Assembly: GCA_003577305.1 (NCBI GenBank)
Contig: QEVL01000013.1
Coordinates: 1-60,937, forward strand
Length of the DNA: 60,937 nucleotides
Source of the DNA: Burkholderiales bacterium
GTDB lineage: Bacteria; Pseudomonadota; Gammaproteobacteria; Burkholderiales; Burkholderiaceae_E
Direction of reading: 5' to 3'
Under the pieces are notes generated by a model. That model had not been told where the DNA came from and did no database searches. It saw only the letters and a list, made by a program, of their open reading frames with translations. The position numbers and the translations under genes are program-made. Shown piece after piece: positions 34,019-41,401 of the stretch (position 1 is its first letter; every line of letters begins with the position of its first letter).

Positions 34019-34969
34019 TCAGGCCGCCAGCAGGATGTGCACCAGCAGTCCGATCACCGCGAGCAGGAACGCGGTGGCCAGGTACTCCGGCACCCGGAAG
34101 ATGCGCATCTTCGCGCTGAGCGTCTCGAGCACCGCCAGTGCGGCGCCGCCGATCGCCAGCTTCACGACCAGCGCCGGCAGCGCCAGCACCAGCGCGAGCG
34201 GCGCCTGCGCCTGCGCGATGCCCCACGGGAAGAACAGCGCCAGCCCGATGCACGAATAGGCGAACAGCTTCAGGCTCGCCGCCCACTCGATCAGCGCCAG
34301 GTGGCGCCCCGAATACTCGAGCACCAGCGCTTCGTGGATCATCGTGAGTTCGAGGTGCGTGGCCGGGTTGTCGACCGGCACGCGCGCGTTCTCGGCGAGC
34401 GAGACCATCGTGAACGCGACGCCGGCGAAGGCGAGCACCGGATCGATCGCCAGTTCGCGATGCGCGAGCATCTCGACCATCGTGGTGAGCGAAGTCGACT
34501 GCGAGATCAGCGAGGCCGAGAACAGCACCATCAGCAGCGCCGGCTCGGCGAGAAAACCCACCAGCATTTCGCGCCGCGCGCCCATCGTGCCGAATGCGGT
34601 GCCGATGTCCATGGCAGCCAGCGAGACGAAGACGCGCGCCAGCGCGAGCAACCCGACCAGTGCGATCGCGTCGGCGGCGTTCGACATCGGCAGGTCGGTC
34701 GACAGCGTCGGGACGATCGCGCAGGCGACCAGCATGCAGCCGAACACGACGTAGGGCGCAATGCGAAAGATCGGCGAGGCATGCCCGGCGACCACCGATT
34801 CCTTCACGAACAGCTTGTGCAGCACGCGGTACGGCTGCCACAGGCCCGGTGCCGAGCGGTTCTGCAGCCAGGCCCGGCACATGTTGACCCATCCGGTGAG
34901 GATCGGCGCGAGCAGCAGCGCGGCGACGATCGCCAGCACCTGCGAGACGGCTGCGTAGAGCGCGCCCAT
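34019..34969 (-). CDS. HyfC-like membrane subunit (NuoH-type)
   Basis: The 316-residue hydrophobic protein corresponds to NuoH/HycD/HyfC, which links the peripheral catalytic arm to the membrane arm. Family stretches seen are GWVNMCRAWLQNRSAP near the N-terminus, MDIGTAFGTMGARREMLVGF and MVSLAENARVPVDNPATHLE, the charged quinone-side loop. ATG 34969 is 12 bases past the hyfB-like stop. It ends just before the inverted-repeat interruption. Confidence 0.92.
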   Translation of the reverse strand: MGALYAAVSQVLAIVAALLLAPILTGWVNMCRAWLQNRSAPGLWQPYRVLHKLFVKESVVAGHASPIFRIAPYVVFGCMLVACAIVPTLSTDLPMSNAADAIALVGLLALARVFVSLAAMDIGTAFGTMGARREMLVGFLAEPALLMVLFSASLISQSTSLTTMVEMLAHRELAIDPVLAFAGVAFTMVSLAENARVPVDNPATHLELTMIHEALVLEYSGRHLALIEWAASLKLFAYSCIGLALFFPWGIAQAQAPLALVLALPALVVKLAIGGAALAVLETLSAKMRIFRVPEYLATAFLLAVIGLLVHILLAA

Positions 34970-34980
34970 CGTTGCCGGCC

Positions 34981-37014
34981 TCAGCGCGTCACGACCAGCA
35001 ACGTCACGACCAGCGTGACGAAGCTGTACATCAGGTACACCGCGATGCGCCCCTGCTGCAGCAGCCCCACCAGCCGCGCCAGCCGCGTGGCCAGGCCGGC
35101 CACCGGCAGGTACAGCCAGTGCCACAGGTGGTCGTCGGCGCTCACCCGATACTGCGGTCGCTCGTCGAACGGCGAGGGCAGTTCGCGCTGCATGCGGAAG
35201 AACGGCTCGAAGATCTGGCGGATCGGCTGCCCGAAACCCTCCGCGGTGTCCTGCATCCGCGCGTTGCTGCGGGGGAATCCGCAGGCCCACGGCAGCGAGC
35301 GGCGCAGCCGCCCGTGATAGAGGCGCCGCACCAGCAGCCAGGCGATCAGGAAGCTGGCCGCGATGCCCAGCAGGAAGATCGAGGGTCCGTAGCTTGCGCG
35401 CGCGAAGCCTGCCGGTGCGAGCAGCCAGCCGTTGGCGGCTACCGTGGCTGCCAGGCCGGCCTGCACCAGCTGGCGCGTCACCGGGTCGATCAGCTGAACG
35501 ACCTGGTTGGGCAGCAGGCCGAGCGCGACGCATCCTGCCACCAGCCAGAGCATGCCGGCGCGCTCCCAGCGGCCGGCGTCGCGTGCATGCGCGAGCTTCT
35601 CCTCGCGCGGCTGGCCGAGGAAGATCACGCCGAAGAACTTGACCATCGTGTACCCGGCCAGCGCCGCCACGAGCGCGATCAGCGCCGCGACCACCGGGAT
35701 CAGCATGTTGAGCACCGGATGGGGCAGGCCCGGCGTGAACAGGAAGCTCTGCAGCAGCATCCACTCGGAAACGAAGCCCGAGAGCGGCGGCAGCCCTGCG
35801 CTGGCCAGCGCGCCGACCAGCGTGGCCCAGGCCACCCAGGGCATGAAGCGGATCAGTCCGCCGAGCCGGCCCAGGTTGCGCTCGCGCGTGGCATGCAGCA
35901 CCGAGCCGGTGCCGACGAACAGCAGGCTCTTGAACAGCGCGTGGCTCGCCACGTGATACAGGCCGGCGGTGAGCGCCAGCGCCGCGAGCATCTGCATGCG
36001 ATAGGCCGAGAACACCAGCGCAAGCCCGACCGCCGCGCACAACAGGCCGATGTTCTCGATCGACGAATAGGCGAGCAGCCGCTTCATGTCGACCTGCACC
36101 GCGGCGAACACCACGCCGTAGAGCGCGGTGGCCAGCCCCACCGCGAGCAGCAGTGCGCCCCACCACCACAATTGCAGCGACAGCAGGTCGAAGCACACGC
36201 GCAGCAGGCCGTAGATCGCGGTCTTGAGCATCACGCCGCTCATCAGCGCCGACACCGGCGACGGTGCGGCCGGGTGCGCTTCGGGCAGCCAGACGTGCAG
36301 CGGCAGGATGCCGGCCTTCGCGCCGAAGCCCGATACCGCCAGCAGGAAGGCCACCGACGCCCAGAACGGCCCGAGCTGCTGCGCGCGCATGTTCGCGAAG
36401 GTGTAGTCGCCGGTGTTGGCCTGGAGCACACCGAAGCACATCAGGATGCCGATCGCGCCGACGTGGGCGACGAGCAGGTAGATGTAGCCGGCCCGGCGGA
36501 TCTCGGCGATGCGATGGTTCGCGGTGACCAGGAAGAACGACGACAGCGCCATCGTCTCCCACATCACCATGAACGCGTAGGCGTCGTCGGCCAGCACCAC
36601 CAGCGCCATGCTGGCCAGGAAGACGTGGTACTCGAGGCACAGCAGGCCCGGCGGGGTGCCTTCGCCGCGCCTGAAATAACCGGCGGCGAACGCCGATACG
36701 CCCGCCGACGTGACGCCGATCACCAGCAGGAACCAGGCCGCCAGCGCGTCGAGCCGCATGTGAAACGGCAGGCCCGGCAACCCGATCGGCAGCACTGCCA
36801 CCTGAGGGCGGCCGAGCAGCGCCGCGAACGCAACCGCCGACAGCGCGAGCCCGAACAGGCCCCCGATCGGAAACAGCACTCGCGCGACCAGCCGGAACCT
36901 GCGCAGCGCGAAGACTCCGGCCGCGCCGACGGCCAGCCATCCGGCAATGACCAGCAGCGCCCAGTCGAGGGCGATCCAGTCGAGCGGCGAGCGCAGTTCA
37001 GCGAGCGCCGCCAC
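34981..37014 (-). CDS. HyfB-like large proton-pumping membrane subunit (NuoL-type)
   Basis: The product is 677 residues from GTG 37014 (705 if GTG 37098 is used). It has about 16 helices with the NuoL/HyfB blocks FMVMWETMALSSFFLV, GAKAGILPLHVWLPEAHPAA, PSPVSALMSGVMLKTAIYG and RLLAYSSIENIGL. A long C-terminal extension ends in further helices. GTG 37014 is favoured because AAAGG lies upstream and it reduces overlap with the regulator gene to 17 bases. It is the first structural gene of the complex. Confidence 0.9.
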   Translation of the reverse strand: MAALAELRSPLDWIALDWALLVIAGWLAVGAAGVFALRRFRLVARVLFPIGGLFGLALSAVAFAALLGRPQVAVLPIGLPGLPFHMRLDALAAWFLLVIGVTSAGVSAFAAGYFRRGEGTPPGLLCLEYHVFLASMALVVLADDAYAFMVMWETMALSSFFLVTANHRIAEIRRAGYIYLLVAHVGAIGILMCFGVLQANTGDYTFANMRAQQLGPFWASVAFLLAVSGFGAKAGILPLHVWLPEAHPAAPSPVSALMSGVMLKTAIYGLLRVCFDLLSLQLWWWGALLLAVGLATALYGVVFAAVQVDMKRLLAYSSIENIGLLCAAVGLALVFSAYRMQMLAALALTAGLYHVASHALFKSLLFVGTGSVLHATRERNLGRLGGLIRFMPWVAWATLVGALASAGLPPLSGFVSEWMLLQSFLFTPGLPHPVLNMLIPVVAALIALVAALAGYTMVKFFGVIFLGQPREEKLAHARDAGRWERAGMLWLVAGCVALGLLPNQVVQLIDPVTRQLVQAGLAATVAANGWLLAPAGFARASYGPSIFLLGIAASFLIAWLLVRRLYHGRLRRSLPWACGFPRSNARMQDTAEGFGQPIRQIFEPFFRMQRELPSPFDERPQYRVSADDHLWHWLYLPVAGLATRLARLVGLLQQGRIAVYLMYSFVTLVVTLLVVTR

Positions 37015-37276
37015 CGGAGGCGCCTTTCGCGCGCGTCCCACGCGCAGCCCCGACGCGGGTCCGTCGGCCGCCAGTGCGCCGCCCAGCGTCGTCGTCACCG
37101 ACCGCGTCTGCAGCCCCCGACGGCACGTATTGCACGCCGTGCGCGGCCAGGTATTCGCGGATCAGGCGACGCACCACCTGCGACGGCGTCACGTCCTGGC
37201 TCGCGCACAGCCGCTCGAACGCCGCTTTCTTGGCGGGGTCGATCAGCAGCGTCAGGCGGGCGGTCTTCAGTTCCAT
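36998..37276 (-). CDS. Ribbon-helix-helix (CopG-type) DNA-binding regulator
   Basis: The 92-residue protein's first ~50 residues form a ribbon-helix-helix unit: strand KTARLTLLID, helix PAKKAAFERLCASQ, turn DVTP, helix SQVVRRLIREYLAAHG. The remainder is a disordered Gly/Arg-rich tail that overlaps the start of the hyfB-like gene. Such small proteins bind inverted repeats as dimers of dimers and usually repress their own operon. A palindrome lies just upstream of its start codon. Being first in the operon and translationally overlapping the membrane subunit gene, it probably regulates the whole complex. Confidence 0.82.
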   Translation of the reverse strand: MELKTARLTLLIDPAKKAAFERLCASQDVTPSQVVRRLIREYLAAHGVQYVPSGAADAVGDDDAGRRTGGRRTRVGAARGTRAKGASGGGAR

Positions 37277-37278
37277 CG

Positions 37279-37315
37279 TGTGCAGCATGTTAAACGCATT
37301 AACATGCGCTGCACA
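37279..37315. promoter_or_regulatory. Palindromic operator in front of the RHH regulator
   Basis: A perfect CATGTTAA / TTAACATG inverted repeat with 5-bp spacer (37286-37306) lies inside a longer one, TGTGCAGC (37279-37286) / GCTGCACA (37308-37315). It covers the expected transcription start and begins 3 bases upstream of the start codon, as expected for autorepression. Confidence 0.78.
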
Positions 37316-37343
37316 TTCTAGGCGCACGGCGCCGCGCGGGCAA
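37315..37343 (-). promoter_or_regulatory. Sigma-70-type promoter of the regulator and hydrogenase-like operon
   Basis: On the minus strand TTGCCC (-35, 37338-37343), a 17-bp spacer and TAGAAT (-10, 37315-37320) match the vegetative consensus well. The predicted start falls inside the palindromic operator and gives a leader of about 30 bases. Confidence 0.65.
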
Positions 37344-37370
37344 GGACCGGAGGCGGTCAGGCTGCGGGGT

Positions 37371-38144
37371 TCAGGGCTCGAGTGCGACGTCGCCGTTCAC
37401 CGTGACGCTGACCGTCGTCTTGCCCTCGGCGCCGGGCAGCGGCACCGGCGCCGATTCGGCCGCCGCGGCCCTCGACATCATCACCCGCGGCACCGGCTCG
37501 GGCCGGTTCGGGCCGGCGCCGTCGACCGACACGGCGCGCACCGCATAGGTCCGGAAGCCCAGCGCCTTCGTCGCGGTGTCGGCCTTCGCGCGAAACGCCG
37601 CGATCGCTTCGGTGATCAGCTCGCGTTCGACCGCCAGCTGCGCAGGACGGCTCAGCCAGTAGGCGACCGACTCGACCTCGAGCTTCGTCGCCAGTTCGCC
37701 CACCAGCCGGTTGAACGCCTCCGAGGGCTGCCCGCTCAACCGGATCGCGCCGCGCGTGCGCCAGCCGACGACGCGGCTCTGCTGCCAGACCGGATCGGTG
37801 CGGTAGCCCGAGCTCTGCACTTCCAGGTCGGCATGCGTCTTCAGTTGCGCGATCACCGGGGCGAGCAGCGCGCTCACCTGCGCCTGTCCTGCCGCCGGCT
37901 GCGCCGATTCGCGCTCGGCATACAGGGTGACGGTGACGCGATCCTGGGCAACCTCGCGATACGCGCTCGCGGCGAGGCTGAGCCGTGGCGCGCGTTCGGT
38001 CCGGGCAGCAGCTTCGGCGCTGCGCGGCTGTGCCTGCGCGGCGCAGGGCAACGCGAAGGCCAGCAGCAGCGCCGGCAGGAGGGCACGGCGGGCCGTGCGG
38101 TGGGTGCACGGGCGGGTGTAAGGTGCGCAAGGGCGAACGGACAT
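37371..38144 (-). CDS. SIMPL-domain (DUF541) periplasmic protein
   Basis: The 257-residue protein has a cleavable signal peptide (LLLAFALPCAAQAQ). The SIMPL/DUF541 fold follows, with the typical opening LSLAASAYREVAQDRVTVTLYAE, the central LEVQSSGYRTDPVW and a C-terminal TVSVTVNGDVALEP. Members are periplasmic or outer-membrane associated and of poorly known function (BP26-like, oxidative stress). ATG 38144 has GAGGAGGT seven bases upstream, a very strong ribosome site. It is a single gene divergent from gnd. Confidence 0.85.
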   Translation of the reverse strand: MSVRPCAPYTRPCTHRTARRALLPALLLAFALPCAAQAQPRSAEAAARTERAPRLSLAASAYREVAQDRVTVTLYAERESAQPAAGQAQVSALLAPVIAQLKTHADLEVQSSGYRTDPVWQQSRVVGWRTRGAIRLSGQPSEAFNRLVGELATKLEVESVAYWLSRPAQLAVERELITEAIAAFRAKADTATKALGFRTYAVRAVSVDGAGPNRPEPVPRVMMSRAAAAESAPVPLPGAEGKTTVSVTVNGDVALEP

Positions 38145-38245
38145 CCTGGTACCTCCTCGGAACGGGTGCCGGTCATCGTAGCCTGTCGGCGGCCCGGGGT
38201 CGTGGGCTTGCAGCCGGCAGCCGTTGCCAGCGAAAGGAGTTCGGC

Positions 38246-39280
38246 ATGCAGATCGCGATGGTCGGCCTGGGCCGCATGGGCGCCAACATGGTGCGGCGAC
38301 TGCTCGGCGACGGGCACGCGTGCGTGGTGCACGATCTCGATCCGCAGGCGCGGCGTGCGCTCGAACAGGCGGGCGCGACCGGTGCGGCAACGCTCGAAGA
38401 ACTCGTCTCGCTGCTCGCGCCGCCGCGCGTGGTCTGGCTGATGGTGCCCGCCGCGGCGGTCGACGCGGCCATCGCTTCGCTCGCGCCGCTGCTCGATTCC
38501 GGCGACACGATCGTCGACGGCGGCAACACGCACTATCGCGACGACGTGCGTCGCGCCGCCGAACTGGCCGGGCGCGGCATCCACTTCGTCGACGTGGGCA
38601 CCAGCGGCGGCGTCTGGGGGCTCGACAACGGCTACTGCCTGATGGTGGGCGGCGAGGCCGCCGCAGTGCGCCGCCTCGAGCCGGTGTTCGCGTCGCTCGC
38701 GCCGCGCTTCGATTCGGTGGCGCGTTCGCCCGGCCACAGCGGCGCGCCTGCCGGCGCGGAGCGCGGCTTCCTGCACTGCGGGCCGAACGGCGCCGGTCAC
38801 TTCGTGAAGATGGTTCACAACGGCATCGAATACGGCCTGATGGCCGCGTACGCCGAGGGCTTCAACCTGCTGCGCGCTGCCGGTGCGGGTGCCGCTGCCG
38901 GCGATCGCGCTGCCGACGCCGAAACCGCGCCGTCTGCCGGTGCGGGGGCGCCGCAATACGCACTCGACCTCGCGCAGATCGCCGAACTGTGGCGCCGCGG
39001 CAGCGTGGTGCGCTCGTGGCTGCTCGATCTCACCGCCGATGCGCTGAGGCGCGAGCCCGACCTCGCGTCGCTGCGCGGTCGCGTCGCCGATTCCGGCGAA
39101 GGGCGATGGATGCTGCAGGCGGCGATCGACGACGGCGTGCCGGCGCCGGTACTGGCGACTGCACTGTTCGCGCGCTTCGCTTCGCGCGACGCCGACGACT
39201 TCGCCAATCGCGTGCTCTCGGCGATGCGCCTCGGGTTCGGCGGCCACGTCGAGCGCGACGCCGCCGCGAAGGGAGGCTGA
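38246..39280 (+). CDS. gnd: 6-phosphogluconate dehydrogenase, decarboxylating (short GndA type)
   Basis: The 344-residue enzyme oxidises 6-phosphogluconate to ribulose-5-phosphate and CO2. It has the nucleotide site [10 protein letters not shown], substrate motif [11 protein letters not shown] and catalytic [12 protein letters not shown] (Lys and His-Asn). Length fits the short, often NAD-preferring class rather than the ~470-residue Gnd. An Ala/Gly-rich insertion (~residues 213-235) is unusual. AAAGGAG precedes ATG 38246. It is the first gene of gnd-zwf-pgl-GH15. Confidence 0.92.
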   Translation: MQIAMVGLGRMGANMVRRLLGDGHACVVHDLDPQARRALEQAGATGAATLEELVSLLAPPRVVWLMVPAAAVDAAIASLAPLLDSGDTIVDGGNTHYRDDVRRAAELAGRGIHFVDVGTSGGVWGLDNGYCLMVGGEAAAVRRLEPVFASLAPRFDSVARSPGHSGAPAGAERGFLHCGPNGAGHFVKMVHNGIEYGLMAAYAEGFNLLRAAGAGAAAGDRAADAETAPSAGAGAPQYALDLAQIAELWRRGSVVRSWLLDLTADALRREPDLASLRGRVADSGEGRWMLQAAIDDGVPAPVLATALFARFASRDADDFANRVLSAMRLGFGGHVERDAAAKGG

Positions 39281-39282
39281 TC

Positions 39283-40665
39283 GTGGACGCGATCGAAGCG
39301 GATGCGCTGGTGCTGTTCGGCGCGACCGGCGACCTTGCTTTCCGCAAGATCTTTCCGGCGCTGCAGGCGCTGGTCGCGCGACAGGGTTTCGCATTGCCGG
39401 TGGTCGGCGTGGCGCGCTCGGGCTGGAGCCTGGAGGCCTTGCGCGAGCGGCTCGCCGCGAGCATCGACGCGCACGGCGATCGCACCGATCGCGCCGCCGC
39501 CGATCGGCTGTCGGGCCTGCTGCGCTACGTCGACGGCGACTACCGCGAAGCCGGCACCTATCGGCGATTGCGGCAGGCGCTCGGCGCGGCCCGGCATCCG
39601 CTGCATTACCTGGCGGTGCCGCCGAGCCTGTTCCCGACGGTGATCGAAGGCATCGGCGACTCCGGTTGCGCGGCAGGCGCGCGGGTGGTGGTCGAGAAGC
39701 CGTTCGGCCGCGACCTGGCGTCGGCGCAGGCGCTGAACCGCGCCGCGCATCGCGTCTTCGCCGAGCCGTCGATCTTTCGCATCGATCACTACCTGGGCAA
39801 GGAGTCGGTGCAGAACCTGCTGTTCTTCCGCTTCGCCAACGCTTTCCTCGAGCCGTTGTGGAACCGCGACCACGTGGAGGCGATCCACGTCACGATGGCC
39901 GAGGCGTTCGGCGTCGAAGGCCGCGGCCGCTTCTACGAGGAGGTCGGCGCGATCCGCGACGTGATCCAGAACCACCTGCTGCAGGTGGTCGCGCACCTGG
40001 CGATGGAGCCGCCGGTGGGCGAGGGTGCCGAGGCGCTGCGCGACGAGAAAGTGAAAGTGTTCCGCGGCATCCGCCCGCTCGCGGTAGCCGACGTGGTGCG
40101 CGGCCAGTATGCCGGTTATCGCGCCGAGGACGGCGTGGCGCCCGACTCGCAGGTCGAGACCTTCGCCGCGCTGCGGTTGCACCTCGATTCGTGGCGCTGG
40201 GCCGGCGTGCCGATCGTGCTGCGCGCCGGCAAGCGCCTGGCGAGCACTGCCACCGAAGTGCAGGTGTTCCTGAAGCGGCCTCCGCAGCAGGTGTTCGGCG
40301 AGGCGGTGCCGCCGCAGTCGAACTATTTCCGCTTCAGGCTCGGGCCCGACCGGATGGCGATCGCGATCGGCGCGCGCACCAAGCGTTCCGGCGCGGGGAT
40401 GGTCGGCGAAGACGTCGAGCTGCTCGTGTGCAACGAGCGCGGCTTGCAGATGGGCGCCTACGAACGCCTGATCGGCGACGCGGCGAGGGGCGACCCGACC
40501 CTGTTCGCGCGCGAAGACGGAGTGGAGGCCGCGTGGCGCATCGTCGATCCGGTTCTGGCGGCGCCGGCGCCGCTGCATCCGTATGCTCCCGGAAGCTGGG
40601 GGCCGGCCGAGGCCGATGCGCTCGCGCTGGCCAGCGGCGGCTGGCGCGCGCCGCACCGGGGCTGA
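39283..40665 (+). CDS. zwf: Glucose-6-phosphate 1-dehydrogenase
   Basis: The 460-residue enzyme forms 6-phosphogluconolactone and NAD(P)H. It has the dinucleotide site [16 protein letters not shown], the lactone-forming active site [19 protein letters not shown] (catalytic His after Asp) and [14 protein letters not shown] 39283 lies 2 bases past the gnd stop with GGGAGG upstream, so the two are cotranslated. Length is slightly below the usual ~490. Confidence 0.95.
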   Translation: MDAIEADALVLFGATGDLAFRKIFPALQALVARQGFALPVVGVARSGWSLEALRERLAASIDAHGDRTDRAAADRLSGLLRYVDGDYREAGTYRRLRQALGAARHPLHYLAVPPSLFPTVIEGIGDSGCAAGARVVVEKPFGRDLASAQALNRAAHRVFAEPSIFRIDHYLGKESVQNLLFFRFANAFLEPLWNRDHVEAIHVTMAEAFGVEGRGRFYEEVGAIRDVIQNHLLQVVAHLAMEPPVGEGAEALRDEKVKVFRGIRPLAVADVVRGQYAGYRAEDGVAPDSQVETFAALRLHLDSWRWAGVPIVLRAGKRLASTATEVQVFLKRPPQQVFGEAVPPQSNYFRFRLGPDRMAIAIGARTKRSGAGMVGEDVELLVCNERGLQMGAYERLIGDAARGDPTLFAREDGVEAAWRIVDPVLAAPAPLHPYAPGSWGPAEADALALASGGWRAPHRG

Positions 40666-40675
40666 CGCAGGCGCG

Positions 40676-41401
40676 ATGCGGATCGTCGTGGCACCCGACG
40701 CCGATGCGGCCGCGCGCCACGCCGCCGGCTTCGTCGCGCGCCGTGCGGCGCGGGCGGTGCGCGCTCGGGGACGCTTCGCGCTGGCGCTGAGCGGTGGCCG
40801 CACGCCGCTGGCGATGCTGCAATGGCTTGCGCGCGAGCCGGTCGACTGGCGTCGCGTCGAGCTGTTTCAGGTCGACGAGCGCGCGGCGCCGCGCGGCAGC
40901 GGCGAGCGCAACCTGAGCGGCCTCGAACGGCTGCTGTTGTCGCGCGTGCCGATTCCGCGCGCGCAGGTGCACGCGATGCCGGTCGACGAGCCCGACCTGG
41001 AAGCGGCTGCGGCGGCGCACGCCGGCACGCTCGCCGGCGCACTGGGCGAGCCGCCGGTGCTCGACCTGGTGCACCTTGGCCTGGGCAGTGATGGCCACAC
41101 TGCGTCACTGATGCCGGGCGATGCAGCGACGCGCGTTGCCGACGCCTGGGTGGCGGCCACCGATGCCCATGGCGGGTGGCGGCGCATGACGCTGACCCTG
41201 CCCGCGATCGACGCGGCGCGATGCGTGCTGTGGCTCGTCTGCGGCGCATCGAAGGCGCCGATGCTCGGGCGGCTGATGCTCGGCGATCCGACGATTCCCG
41301 CCGGACTGGTACGGCGAGATCGCGCCCGGGTGGTGGCCGACGAGGAAGCGGCGGCCTTGCTGCCTCGTCGGAGCGCTGCGCCCGGGCGCGCGCGGTCATG
41401 A
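40676..41401 (+). CDS. pgl: 6-phosphogluconolactonase
   Basis: The 241-residue enzyme hydrolyses 6-phosphogluconolactone, linking the zwf and gnd reactions. The family marks are ALSGGRTPLAML near residue 42, FQVDERAAPRG and LGLGSDGHTASLMPG (~140-152). ATG 40676 is 10 bases past zwf. Its last four bases overlap the start of the GH15 gene (ATGA). All three steps of the oxidative pentose phosphate branch are therefore encoded in one unit. Confidence 0.92.
   Translation: MRIVVAPDADAAARHAAGFVARRAARAVRARGRFALALSGGRTPLAMLQWLAREPVDWRRVELFQVDERAAPRGSGERNLSGLERLLLSRVPIPRAQVHAMPVDEPDLEAAAAAHAGTLAGALGEPPVLDLVHLGLGSDGHTASLMPGDAATRVADAWVAATDAHGGWRRMTLTLPAIDAARCVLWLVCGASKAPMLGRLMLGDPTIPAGLVRRDRARVVADEEAAALLPRRSAAPGRARS

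Noticed and set aside
34019..36940. Minus-strand open frame of 973 codons covering hyfC and hyfB
   Set aside because: The C-terminal 316 codons are the HyfC-like protein. The upstream part is out of frame with the clear HyfB-like protein.
29186..37098. Active NiFe hydrogenase-4 / formate hydrogenlyase
   Set aside because: All four NiFe ligands of the large subunit are replaced and no ferredoxin subunit, formate dehydrogenase or maturation genes are present.
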